64,000 bases of DNA from Streptomyces peucetius (GCF_025854275.1 NZ_CP107567.1:3162001-3226000), one strand, 5' to 3'. Shown: positions 16,704 through 25,171, numbered from the stretch's first letter. The notes: a model not told the origin generated them from the sequence alone. Numbers and translations: made by a program.

Positions 16704-18301
16704 ACGGCTTCAGCTCCGAGGCCCAGACCATGTCCCTCATCGCGTTCATCACCGTGATCACCGTGACGCTGCTGCTCTGCGTGATGACCGGACCCGACCG
16801 GGACGACCTCGGCGAGTTCTACACCGGCTACCGCTCCCTGTCCCCCATGCAGAGCGGGCTCGCCATCGCGGGCGACTACATCTCCGCCGGAACCGTCCTC
16901 GGCACCATCGGCATCATCGCGCTCCTCGGGTACGACGGGATGACCCTCACCCTGAGCACCGTGCTCTCCCTGGTCCTGATGATGTTCCTGCTCGCGGAAC
17001 CCCTGCGCAACGCAGGACGGTTCACCATGGGCGACGTCTTCAGCCGCCGCGCCCACGGGCCCGCCGTGCGGATCACCGCGGCGGCCGTCACCCTCACCGC
17101 GCTGCTGCCGCTGGTCGTCTTCCAGCTGGCGGGCGCGGGCGACCTGCTCGCCGTCGTCCTCGGCTTCCACGCCGACGGGTTCAAGACCGGGTCGATCGTG
17201 TTCCTCGGACTGCTGATGATCACGTACGCGGCGATCGGCGGCATGAAGGGCACCGCCTTCATCCAGATCGTCAAGACCGTCGTCCTGCTCGGCGCGGCCA
17301 CCGCCATCGCCGTACTGATCCTCGACCGCTTCGACTTCAGCCCGCCCGCACTGCTCGACGCCGCCAAGGAAGGCAGCGGGCTGGGAGACGCGTACCTCAC
17401 CCCCGGACTGCAGTTCGGCGGCGACGAACTCGACATGATCAGTACCCAGCTGACCGTCGTGCTCGGCGCGGCGGTACTCCCCCACATCACGATGCGCATG
17501 TTCACCGCCCGCAACGCGAGGGCCGTGCGGCGCTCCATGTCCTGGGCCGTGTCGATCGTCGTCGTCACCTGCCTGCTGATCGCCGTGATCGGCTTCGGCG
17601 CCGCGGCCCTCGTCGGCCACAAGGAACTGGCCGCCGGCGACCCCCAGGGCAAGACCGCGTTCCTGATGGTCAGCCAGGCCGTCATGGGCCCCGACCCGAA
17701 CACCGCCGAGACACTGCTGTTCACCGCCGTGGCCACCGCGATCTTCCTCACCCTGCTCGCCTCCGTCGCCGGGATCACCCTGGCCTGCGCCAACACCCTC
17801 GCCCACGACCTCGTCGCGCACGGGCTGCGCAGGGCAGGGCTCACCGACAACACCGAGATGGCCATCGCCAGGGCCGCCGCCGCGGGCGTCGGGCTCGTCG
17901 CCATCGCGATCGCCGCCGGCGCCAGGCACCTGAACCTCCAGGCACTGCTGACCCTGTCCTTCTGCGTCGGCGCGTCCGCCGTCGCCCCCGCCCTCGTCTA
18001 CACCCTCTTCTGGCGCCGCTACACCCGTACGGGACTGCTCGCCACGCTCATCGTGGGCACCGTCTCGGCACTCGTCGTGACGACCGGAAGCAATCTGGTG
18101 TCCGGATCACCGCAGTCCGTCTTCCCCGACCAGGACTTCAACTGGTTCCCGTACACCACGGCCGGCCTCGTCTCCATCCCCCTCGGCTTCCTCGCCGGCT
18201 GGCTCGCGACCGTCCTGTACGACAACGACCGTGCCGTGCAGCGCCGCCGCTACGAGGAACTGGAACCGACGATCCTCGCGGGCGCACCGACGAGTCCCTG
18301 A
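16700..18301 (+). CDS. sodium:solute symporter (ActP/MctC-like cation acetate symporter)
   Basis: A 533-residue transporter of the SSS family, ActP/MctC branch, which takes up acetate and other short monocarboxylates with Na+ or H+. Diagnostic segments: DLGEFYTGYRSLSPMQSGLAIAGDYISAGTVLGTIG near the N-terminus, AAIGGMKGTAFIQIVKTVVL, LPHITMRMFTARNARAVRRS, and a C-terminal PALVYTLFWRRYTRTG. About 13 hydrophobic segments are visible. ATG 16700 overlaps the DUF485 stop (ATGA). The C-terminus ends in a short charged tail. A hairpin follows at 18308. Confidence 0.92.
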   Translation: MNGFSSEAQTMSLIAFITVITVTLLLCVMTGPDRDDLGEFYTGYRSLSPMQSGLAIAGDYISAGTVLGTIGIIALLGYDGMTLTLSTVLSLVLMMFLLAEPLRNAGRFTMGDVFSRRAHGPAVRITAAAVTLTALLPLVVFQLAGAGDLLAVVLGFHADGFKTGSIVFLGLLMITYAAIGGMKGTAFIQIVKTVVLLGAATAIAVLILDRFDFSPPALLDAAKEGSGLGDAYLTPGLQFGGDELDMISTQLTVVLGAAVLPHITMRMFTARNARAVRRSMSWAVSIVVVTCLLIAVIGFGAAALVGHKELAAGDPQGKTAFLMVSQAVMGPDPNTAETLLFTAVATAIFLTLLASVAGITLACANTLAHDLVAHGLRRAGLTDNTEMAIARAAAAGVGLVAIAIAAGARHLNLQALLTLSFCVGASAVAPALVYTLFWRRYTRTGLLATLIVGTVSALVVTTGSNLVSGSPQSVFPDQDFNWFPYTTAGLVSIPLGFLAGWLATVLYDNDRAVQRRRYEELEPTILAGAPTSP

Positions 18302-18307
18302 GCACGA

Positions 18308-18349
18308 CGACGGCCGCCCGGTCCGCGATCCACGGACCGGGCGCCGTCG
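18308..18349. terminator. bidirectional hairpin after the symporter operon
   Basis: CGACGGCCGCCCGGTCCG (18308-18325) pairs with 18333-18349 with one bulged base. It sits between the symporter stop and the convergent CdiI-like gene. Confidence 0.65.
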
Positions 18350-18361
18350 TTCGCCACGCGG

Positions 18362-19000
18362 TCAGGGCGTGCGCAGCCGCTCGGCAAGAGCCACGAGCCA
18401 GGCGCCGGGCGCGTACGGCGCGGGCGGGTCGACCTCCATGCCGACGGCCACGGCGAGCGCGTAGTCGGACTCGTCCAGAGGCGGGGTGAGGAGGTCGTGG
18501 AGCTCGCCGGTGAGCTGGGCGATCAGGCCGGAGTCGGTGGACGTCAGGTAGTCCTCGAGCGCGGCATCGTGGTCCTCGAACTCGTCCGGCATGTCCTGGG
18601 AGAACCAGCCGCCGAGGAACTGGGCGAGTTCGGGGAAGCGGGCGTGCCACTCCCAGCGGGTCTGCGGAGTGGCCGGCGGCGGGGCCTGGCCGCTCTCCAC
18701 ACTTTCCTCGAGGCGGTCGGCGAGACGGGCCAGCCAGGCCTGGATCTCGGAGTCCGGCAGGCCGACGTCGGGAACCGGATAGAACTCGCCGAGACGCAGG
18801 CGGAGTCGGCCGGGCGGGTTGTCCGCGTACGCACGCAGCTGTTCCTCGGCGATCGGGACGGCCCAAGGCCGGGTGCGCCAGGTGTGCCGGAGGTACGCGG
18901 TCAGCGGTTCGACCTCGTCGGCCGTGCGGCCCAGGTGGGCCCGGATCACGTGGTCCAGCTCGCCGTACTTGCGGTCGTGTTCGCGTGGTGTCAGGGGCAC
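18362..19000 (-). CDS. CDI-system immunity protein (CdiI-like)
   Basis: A 212-residue acidic soluble protein resembling the Streptomyces 'contact-dependent growth inhibition system immunity protein' family. Its hallmark is RFPELAQFLGGWFSQDMPDE followed by FEDHDAALEDY, and a C-terminal PPAPYAPGAWLVALAERLR. The N-terminal half (REHDRKYGELDHVIRAHLGR… LRLGEFYPVPDVGLP) is also typical, so the gene looks complete. I start at GTG 19000 because homologues begin near PLTPREHD; the frame extends to 19096 but those codons lie partly in the IS end. Such genes normally follow their toxin gene. Here a toxin relic lies on the other side of the IS1380 element, so this is probably an orphaned immunity gene whose promoter was cut off. 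Confidence 0.75.
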   Translation of the reverse strand: MPLTPREHDRKYGELDHVIRAHLGRTADEVEPLTAYLRHTWRTRPWAVPIAEEQLRAYADNPPGRLRLRLGEFYPVPDVGLPDSEIQAWLARLADRLEESVESGQAPPPATPQTRWEWHARFPELAQFLGGWFSQDMPDEFEDHDAALEDYLTSTDSGLIAQLTGELHDLLTPPLDESDYALAVAVGMEVDPPAPYAPGAWLVALAERLRTP

Positions 19001-19028
19001 GGGACGCTGCCTAGCCTCCCCCTTTCGC

Positions 19029-20645
19029 TTCGAGTGGTTGAGCTGGGGTGATGGCGGAGGACTGGTGCTGTCGGGCCCTGGTCGGTGAGTGGGCATGGCT
19101 TGGGCCCGACGCTCGGGCCGGGCTCTCCAACGGGTTCCTTGGTGGTGGGCGGGCAGGGACAGTGCAGCAGGTCAGGTGGCTGGTCGCGGTAGTGCCGTGA
19201 GGCGCGCGAAGGCGTTGATGAGTTCGTGCCGCCAGGGCCAGGCCGCGGCGATCCGCAGGCGAAGGCGGCGGCCGCCGCGAGTGATGCGGGCGGCTGCGTG
19301 CAGCAGCCGGTAGCGCAGCTTCTTCGGCTCGGCGGTGGCCAACTCTCCTTCCAGCAGCAGGGTCTGGGCCCAGGCGAGCAGGTCGGTGGCGGCCAGTGAC
19401 AGCTCCAGCCACGCTTGGTTGAGGGTGAAGTGGCGGGAGGGAAAGCGGCCGAAGCCGGTGGTCTTTCCGCAGCGGATGCGGTCCTCGACGCGTGCGTGCG
19501 CTCGGTGGCGGACCTCCAGGTGTTGCAGCGAGCCTTCGCCGTAGGGGGTGTCGGTCAGGAAGACCTGGTGGCGCATGCCCTCGTCGAGGTCGAACACGGA
19601 CAGTTGGGCGCCGGGGTGCGGGCGCTCGCGGCGGACGATGATCCGGGTGCCATCGGGGTAGCCGTCCAGGTCGACCATGCCGGTCAGCTCGGCGACCTCG
19701 GCGCCGGTGCGCAGGGTGCCGTCTTGCTCCAGCGCGGGGTGCCAGACCTCATCGGGCAGGGCGCGGATCGCGCGGCGGACCGGTTCGGTGACGGGATGTC
19801 CGACCGAGAAGGATGTGTGGACGCCTCGGGCGCGCAGGGCCCGCAGGTGGGCCAGGAACGCTTTGGCTCCTCCGGCGCTGTCGGTGCGGACGAGGATGGG
19901 GGTGCCGTGGCGGCGGTCGTCGGGGATCTGGGCGAGCGCCGCATCGAGGACGGTGATGTGGTCGGCGGCGGTGTTGGCGCCGGCGTTTCCTGGCCGCAGC
20001 AGTCCGGCCAGGGCTTCGCCGGTGTTGTCCAGGAAGCACAACAGCGGGTGGTAGCCGAAGCCCCGCTTGTAGGTGGCTGCGGCCTGCTCTTTCTCGGAGT
20101 GGCAGGTGACCAGGGTGGCATCCATATCAATGACCAGCCCGGGCAGGTCCCGCCCGCCGGCCTGGGCCGCGGGTATGCCGCTGTCTGTCTCGGCGGCCTG
20201 CAGCCAGGCGACCTCGCGCGCTGCAGCTCGGGCCGTGCGCAGCGCTGCCAGTGCCGTGTGGTCGATGCCGGCCAGGAGGCGCCAGGCGGTCGGGGTAGAG
20301 GCCACCGGGCCGAACACCTCGGCCTGGTCACGCAGTAGGGCCAAGTCGGCGATGGCTTCGCCGCCGTCCGCGAGCATCACCGCCACGTCTACCGCGATCC
20401 TGCCCGGGTTGTGTCCGGTGCCGCGTGGCCGCAGGCGGCGCAGCGCGTCGGTGAACGCGTCGGTCAGGCCGGTGGCGTCAGCGAGATCGGCCAGCAGACG
20501 GGAACCGGCATGGGCGACCACCCCGTGGCCGTCGGCCGAGACGACGAGCTTGGGGCGCGACCCGGTAGTGTGCACGCAGAAAGTGCCTTCCTGCTGGGAT
20601 GACAGAGACCTTCGACAAGCCTCATCTTCCCAGCTCAGAGGGCAC
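19029..20645 (-). mobile_element. IS1380-family insertion sequence (about 1.6 kb)
   Basis: One intact transposase gene lies between imperfect terminal inverted repeats. The clearest core is TGAGCTGGGGTGATG at 19039-19053 against TGAGCTGGGAAGATG read from the complement of 20624-20638 (13 of 15 identical). The seven bases CTTTCGC occur on both flanks (19022-19028 and 20646-20652) and are a candidate target duplication that would set the ends as given; exact ends are uncertain by several bases. The total size fits the family. It sits between a CDI-type toxin relic and its immunity gene, all reading leftward. Confidence 0.75.
19172..20575 (-). CDS. IS1380 family transposase
   Basis: A 467-residue DDE transposase, apparently full length. 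Acidic catalytic candidates are in LVIDMDATLVTCHSEKEQAA (first Asp), VRTDSAGGAKAFLAHL (second Asp) and HARVEDRIRCGKTTGFGRFP (Glu), in the order and spacing of IS1380 enzymes. The N-terminal part (VAHAGSRLLADLADATGLTD) and NPGRIAVDVAVMLADGGEAI are also family-typical. GTG 20575 follows GGAAGG. A hairpin-forming sequence in the leader (AAGTGCC…GCTGGGATG) partly repeats the terminal repeat. No stops or frameshifts, so the element may be active. Confidence 0.92.
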   Translation of the reverse strand: MHTTGSRPKLVVSADGHGVVAHAGSRLLADLADATGLTDAFTDALRRLRPRGTGHNPGRIAVDVAVMLADGGEAIADLALLRDQAEVFGPVASTPTAWRLLAGIDHTALAALRTARAAAREVAWLQAAETDSGIPAAQAGGRDLPGLVIDMDATLVTCHSEKEQAAATYKRGFGYHPLLCFLDNTGEALAGLLRPGNAGANTAADHITVLDAALAQIPDDRRHGTPILVRTDSAGGAKAFLAHLRALRARGVHTSFSVGHPVTEPVRRAIRALPDEVWHPALEQDGTLRTGAEVAELTGMVDLDGYPDGTRIIVRRERPHPGAQLSVFDLDEGMRHQVFLTDTPYGEGSLQHLEVRHRAHARVEDRIRCGKTTGFGRFPSRHFTLNQAWLELSLAATDLLAWAQTLLLEGELATAEPKKLRYRLLHAAARITRGGRRLRLRIAAAWPWRHELINAFARLTALPRPAT

Positions 20646-20697
20646 TTTCGCGTTTCCGGTCAAGATCCGGACACGGCGGCAAGTGAAACGCGCAGGC

Positions 20698-21027
20698 TAG
20701 AGGTAGATCGGAAAGGTGGCGTGGACAGCGAAGCCGTGCGGGCTGGACTCTTCCCGCTTGAGGACGACGCGGGCCGCGCGCACATCGACGGGCTCCCGGC
20801 CCGCGAGCATCATCGCCTGGAGCAGAACGCGCCCCACGGGCTCAGGACGGGACGGCCAGGCGGCCTCGATGGTCAGACGCTGACGGGTCGACTGGGCCAG
20901 CCACCGATGGTGGCCTGCTCATTGGCCGTGATGACCTGCTGGGTGGCCCACTGGGCCGTTTCCCGGTCGGGATAGGTGGCGGATCGGGTTCGCATGCGTG
21001 ACAGTACCTATCGTTTTACCCACACAG
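20698..21027 (-). pseudogene. decayed RNase A-like CDI toxin domain
   Basis: Read leftward, the fragments join into the C-terminal bacterial RNase A-like toxin domain found at the ends of CdiA-type proteins. VGKT lies at about 21024-21013, then MRTRSATYPDRETAQWATQQ and VITANEQATI to about 20911. After a one-base deletion follow WLAQSTRQRLTIEAAWPSRP, EPVGRVLLQAMMLAGREPVD, ARVVLKREESSPHGF and AVHATFPIYL, ending at TAG 20698-20700. Two further single-base losses separate VGKT from MRTRS. The residue before VGKT is Cys where the family has His. No N-terminal delivery part remains. It sits just upstream of the IS element and the CdiI-like gene, in toxin-then-immunity order. Confidence 0.68.
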
Positions 21028-21221
21028 GCGGATGGTGGGCTTTCATGTGGTCGATGCAGCTCTGCGCCAGCAAAGGCAGCAACTCCTCGAAGTCCACTGG
21101 AACGTCGAAGCGTACGCAGGGAAGGGCTGACCGTAACAACGCCCTCTGACAGCACGGCCTTTGCAACGGCACAGGCCGATGTGACGTCTGCCACACCAGC
21201 CTCTGCGGGTTGAAGCGCAAC

Positions 21222-21262
21222 GCGATGGTGCCCCCGGCCGTGACGGCCGGGGGCACCATCGC
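21222..21262. terminator. strong hairpin after the SUKH-4 gene
   Basis: A perfect 19-bp stem, GCGATGGTGCCCCCGGCCG (21222-21240) with 21244-21262, and a three-base loop. It follows the stop of the leftward 927-residue gene by 12 bases and is the cleanest terminator of this region. Confidence 0.8.
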
Positions 21263-21273
21263 TGCGACACGCC

Positions 21274-24057
21274 CTACAGCAGGCCGTCCCACATCTGCTC
21301 GAGGAGGACCGACCACCAGCTCTCCGGCGACGACAGCGCCGCCGGGTCGAAGGCCGCCAGCTGGGCCTGGAAGTCGACCGTCCAGCGGCCCGCCTGCTCC
21401 GGGTTGAGGCCGAAGCGCAGCGGCCACATCCGGCCGAGCAGTGCCAGGCAGCGCACGAACTCGGGCAGGCCCGTGTTCACGAACTGCGGTGCCACGGGCG
21501 CACCGCCCGGACCGGCCTCCACCGGCACCGCGACGATGTGCGCCGTGCCGTACTGGACGCAGATCGCCCGGCCGAAGTCGCTTCCGATCACCAGGTACGA
21601 ACCGGCGTCCGACGCCGGCTGCACCTGGCGCTGGGCGGCGAGTTCCGCCAGTGTCGGCACCACCGGCTGCGCCGGCTGTGCCCAGAAGAACGGGTTGAAG
21701 TCGCCCGGCAGACCCGCCCACACCAGGGTCGCCGCCACGATCTCCGGCACGCCCTGACGCGACACGGCCCGCTGGTCGAACCGGCACAGACCCTGCGGCC
21801 CGAAGGCACCCGCCAGCTCGTGCGCCACGCCCTCCGGCGGGATCGGCGGCGCGGGCGGCACGTGCGGCAGCGGGGCACGCACCGGCGCCGGACGGGCGGG
21901 CCCGTCCGCGACCTGGTGCAACTCGCCCTGGTGGGCGAGGAGTTGCTGCATGCCCTGCTGGCGCGAGGCGTGGTCGCTGCCGTACGGGGCGATCGAGGTG
22001 ATCCGCGCCTGCGGCCACGTCTCCCGGATCATCCGCGCACAGTACGCACCCGGCAGCTCGCACGACTCCAGTTCGGTGTGCAGCTCCAGCACCTGCTGCG
22101 GCGGCACGTTCATCCCCCGCAGCTCGTGCAGGATCTGCCACTCCGGGTGCGGCGTGCCCGGCGCGGAGCGGCGGATCAGCTGGGCCTCGGAACCGTCGGG
22201 CGCGCGGTAGCGCAGCACCGCCTGGTAACCGGGCCCGACCGTCGGCACACCGGTGGGCTGCTGCGGATACCCGTACGGCGGCCGCCCGCCGCCCATCGGC
22301 GGCTGCGGCTGCGGCGCGTTCGGCACCGGGCCGGGCGGGCCTGGGGGCTGCGGCGCCCCCGGGCCCATCTGGGCGGGCCCGGCGAGCATCGTCGCCGCGT
22401 GATGCACCCCGCCACCCGGAGGCGGCGTCGAACCCGGAGCCGCCGGCGGACCCGGAGGCCCCGGAGGCTGCGGCGCGCCCGGGCCCATCTGGGCGGGCCC
22501 GGCGAGCATCGTCGCCGCGTGATGCACCCCGCCACCCGGAGGCGGCGTCGAACCCGGAGGCGCCGGCGGACCAGGAGGCGGCGGCGTCGAACCAGGCGCC
22601 GGAGGCGGACCCGGAGGCCCCGGAGGCTGCGGCGCCCCCGGACCCATCTGCGCGGGCCCGGCCAGCATCGTCGCCGCGTGATGCACCCCGCCACCCGGAG
22701 GCGGCGTCGAACCAGGCGCCGGAGGCGGACCCGGAGGCCCCGGAGGCTGCGGCCCCTCCGGGCCGAGCTGCGAGACCAGTTGGGTGGGCAGGTAGCCACC
22801 CGCCGGAGCGCCGGGAGCACCCGGGCCCGACGGCGGAGGCGTCGCCCCGGCGCCCGGACGGGCACCCGGGGTACCGGGAGCACCGGGCGGCGGCGGAGGC
22901 GTCGCCCCCGTACCGCCGCGTGCGCCGCGCGGCGGCAGCACGGCCTTGCTCGTCGCCGCGTCCGCTATGTCGGCAGCACCGGCGCCCGGAGCGGGCGGCG
23001 GGGTCGCGCCGGACGGCGCAGCCGACTCCGGCTCGGACTGCGGCTGCGGCTGCGGGCTCAGGCCCGGCACGATCGCGGTCTTCGGCAGCTGACTGCCTCC
23101 CGACATCAGCGCCGTGGGAGCGTCCGCGGACACCGGCGGCGGAGTGCGTCCGTCGTCCGCCGACACCTGCGGCGCGAACACGGTCGCCGGCAGCGGCACC
23201 GACGCGTCGTCCCCACCCGCCGAACTCGTGTCCGTCCAGCCCGTGCCCCCGGAGGGCCTGGCGGGAACCCCGTCCGACGCGGTCGGCTCGTGGTCGGCCG
23301 CCCCCGCGCTCGGCCACGCGGCCCCGCCCTGCGACGCGTCCGCGCCCGCGCCCGACGACGAACCCGCGTCCGACACGGGAGCCGGCGAAGCGGACGAGGA
23401 CGAGGACGGCACGGACGACGAAGAAGGGGACGACAGCGACGAAGACCAGGAAGAACTACCCGTCGCCTGCGAGGCGTTGCCACCGATCGAACCCGGCACG
23501 TCCCGTGCGCCCGAACCCGCCGGCGACGGACCGGCCGCCTCGGCGCCGGGAGACGGCGACACGTCCGGCACAGGCGCGGAACCGGCACCGGAACCGGCAC
23601 CCGCCGACGAAGCGGCGGCAGCCGCCTCGCCCGGGCCCGCCGGCTCCGCGGACCCGGAGGACGACGCCCGCCGGTCCGGGATCCCCAGCTTGTCCGCCGC
23701 GTCCTGGAGCCACTCCGGAGGGCTCAACAAGAACGACGTCTGATTCAGGTCCACCCGCTGCGGAGCCTCGCCCGCCGATGCTGCCGGCGCGTCGTCCGTG
23801 CCCCCGTACTCCTCCTCGTACCGGCGGATCACCTCACCCACCGGCAGCCCCGGCCACAGCGTCGCCTCACCGCTGTCCCTGGCGATCACCAGCCGCTGCC
23901 GGCCACCGTCCGAACGCGCGCCCTGCTCACGGTCCTCCGCCCACACGACGAAGCCCAGATCGAACTCACGGACCCGCACCTCACGGTGCTGGTACGCGGG
24001 CACATCGCCGTTGACCCACTCCTCGGCGCGCTCCTGCGCCTGCGCGAAAGTCACCAC
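21274..24057 (-). CDS. YrhB/Imm35-like – deaminase – SUKH-4 multidomain protein
   Basis: A 927-residue soluble protein with three recognisable parts. Residues about 1-90 (FAQAQERAEEWVNGDVPAYQ… LGFVVWAEDR… ATLWPGLPVGEVIRRYEEEY) look like the YrhB/Imm35 immunity fold. Residues about 100-570 are a Ser/Ala/Asp- then Pro/Gly-rich linker with near-perfect tandem repeats. Residues about 590-700 (AVLRYRAPDGSEAQLIRRSA… HTELESCELPGAYCARMI) resemble a nucleic-acid/nucleotide deaminase, with His-x-Glu and two Cys as zinc/catalytic candidates. Residues about 740-920 (HELAGAFGPQGLCRFDQRAV… PFFWAQPAQP… TVDFQAQLAAFDP) match SUKH-4. I start at GTG 24057, seven bases after the upstream gene's stop and with GAGGGG before it; ATG 24093 is an alternative. 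No signal peptide. Likely co-transcribed with the WHH–SUKH-1 gene. Confidence 0.82.
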   Translation of the reverse strand: MVTFAQAQERAEEWVNGDVPAYQHREVRVREFDLGFVVWAEDREQGARSDGGRQRLVIARDSGEATLWPGLPVGEVIRRYEEEYGGTDDAPAASAGEAPQRVDLNQTSFLLSPPEWLQDAADKLGIPDRRASSSGSAEPAGPGEAAAAASSAGAGSGAGSAPVPDVSPSPGAEAAGPSPAGSGARDVPGSIGGNASQATGSSSWSSSLSSPSSSSVPSSSSSASPAPVSDAGSSSGAGADASQGGAAWPSAGAADHEPTASDGVPARPSGGTGWTDTSSAGGDDASVPLPATVFAPQVSADDGRTPPPVSADAPTALMSGGSQLPKTAIVPGLSPQPQPQSEPESAAPSGATPPPAPGAGAADIADAATSKAVLPPRGARGGTGATPPPPPGAPGTPGARPGAGATPPPSGPGAPGAPAGGYLPTQLVSQLGPEGPQPPGPPGPPPAPGSTPPPGGGVHHAATMLAGPAQMGPGAPQPPGPPGPPPAPGSTPPPPGPPAPPGSTPPPGGGVHHAATMLAGPAQMGPGAPQPPGPPGPPAAPGSTPPPGGGVHHAATMLAGPAQMGPGAPQPPGPPGPVPNAPQPQPPMGGGRPPYGYPQQPTGVPTVGPGYQAVLRYRAPDGSEAQLIRRSAPGTPHPEWQILHELRGMNVPPQQVLELHTELESCELPGAYCARMIRETWPQARITSIAPYGSDHASRQQGMQQLLAHQGELHQVADGPARPAPVRAPLPHVPPAPPIPPEGVAHELAGAFGPQGLCRFDQRAVSRQGVPEIVAATLVWAGLPGDFNPFFWAQPAQPVVPTLAELAAQRQVQPASDAGSYLVIGSDFGRAICVQYGTAHIVAVPVEAGPGGAPVAPQFVNTGLPEFVRCLALLGRMWPLRFGLNPEQAGRWTVDFQAQLAAFDPAALSSPESWWSVLLEQMWDGLL
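22361..22760. repeat. tandem repeats coding the proline-rich linker
   Basis: A block coding GPGAPQPPGPPGPP…, GGGVHHAATMLAGPAQM recurs three times. Bases 22367-22439 and 22487-22559 are almost identical at exactly 120-base spacing, 22581-22632 recurs exactly at 22701-22752 (again 120 bases), and a third HHAATMLAGPAQM unit lies near 22660. All lie inside the 927-residue gene and keep the frame. Confidence 0.85.
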
Positions 24058-24064
24058 CGGACCA

Positions 24065-25078
24065 TCACCCCTCGCCCGAGACGGGAACGGCACGGGCGAA
24101 GCCGCCGTCCACCATCAGATTCGCCACGGTCTCCAGCTCCGGCGGATTGCCCGCGAGCCGCTGCAGAAAGGCGTCGAAGTCCTCGCCGCAGGGCATCAGC
24201 AACCGCTCCACACGCTCCTGCACGTTCCACCCGTCCTGGTCGCGGGCGTCGTCGTACGCGCAGAACCACACCGAACCGATGTCCGCCCCACGCACCTTCA
24301 GCGCGAGAATCCCGCCCTGTACGAAGCCCACACCCAGATAGTCCTTCGTCAGATGGTCCCGCAGGCACTTGTTGACATAGACCAGATCGTTGACCGCGGC
24401 CTCGTCCCGCACCGTGAAGAACGGCTGGTCCACCAGCAGCCCCAACTCCGCGTCCAGCGCCGCACCGACCGGGGCCGAACCACCCGCCGCCTTCAGGAAC
24501 GAGCGGTACGCACCCGGCAGGCGATAACCGAGATCCTCCTCGACGCCGAGCAGCTGCTGCTCCGTCACCGACACGACGCCCTTCGGCAGACGGAAGTGCG
24601 CGGGCCGCGTCTCCTGCAGCGGGCGCGTACCCCGCTTGTCCTGATCCACGGCCGCCGTCGCCAGCCCGCCGTGATGGCGCAGCAGCGCCTTCACCTCCAC
24701 CGGTACGAGCTCCAGCCGCCGCGAACCACGCACGTGGTGCCATGTCCAGCCGTGCGGCGTCGCCACCGCCGGGATCGTCGCCCACAGGGCGTGCCCGTCC
24801 GCGGCCAGCGCCGCGTTCGCCGACACGAAATCCGTGAGCCGCAGCTCGTCCACCCCGAAGCCCTCCGGAGGCTCGGCGATCTCCGCGGCCGCACGCGCGT
24901 ACGGCGAGAAGTCCGGGTAGCCGTCGGCGTCCACCCGCACCCCTCTGGGATGACGGGAGGCCCGGACCGGGTCCGGGAAGTGCACGACCTGCCCGGCGTA
25001 GGCCGCATTCGGTGGCGCCGTACCCGCGCCGGCCCCGGGGCCCGTAGCTGCCCCCAGGCCTTGCCGACCTGTCGTCAT
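24065..25078 (-). CDS. WHH-type HNH nuclease domain fused to SMI1/KNR4 (SUKH-1) domain
   Basis: A 337-residue protein. Residues about 25-140 match the WHH nuclease toxin domain of the HNH/EndoVII superfamily: YAGQVVHFPD, DADGYPDFSPYA, GWTWHHVRGSRRLELVPVEV with W113-H114-H115, and RHHGG (134-138). Residues about 170-335 are a SUKH-1 (SMI1/KNR4) immunity domain with the signature EEDLGYRLPGAYRSFLKAAGG. In polymorphic toxin systems these domains usually sit in separate proteins, WHH at the C-terminus of an exported toxin and SUKH in its immunity partner; here they form one chain with no export signal. I start at ATG 25078 (GGGGG upstream); ATG 25117 is an alternative. The next gene follows after seven bases. 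Confidence 0.83.
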   Translation of the reverse strand: MTTGRQGLGAATGPGAGAGTAPPNAAYAGQVVHFPDPVRASRHPRGVRVDADGYPDFSPYARAAAEIAEPPEGFGVDELRLTDFVSANAALAADGHALWATIPAVATPHGWTWHHVRGSRRLELVPVEVKALLRHHGGLATAAVDQDKRGTRPLQETRPAHFRLPKGVVSVTEQQLLGVEEDLGYRLPGAYRSFLKAAGGSAPVGAALDAELGLLVDQPFFTVRDEAAVNDLVYVNKCLRDHLTKDYLGVGFVQGGILALKVRGADIGSVWFCAYDDARDQDGWNVQERVERLLMPCGEDFDAFLQRLAGNPPELETVANLMVDGGFARAVPVSGEG

Positions 25079-25171
25079 GGCGTTCTGCCCCCTGCTGGCT
25101 TCTGGCTGGTTCAGCACAGCCTAAGCGGTGCGGCAAGAGTGACCGCCGGGCCTCCGGTTCCGTAACGAAGA

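Noticed and set aside
21538..24375. A 945-codon plus-strand frame opposite the SUKH-4 gene
   Set aside because: Almost pure Arg/Thr/Leu repeats, antisense to the proline-rich linker; no domain.
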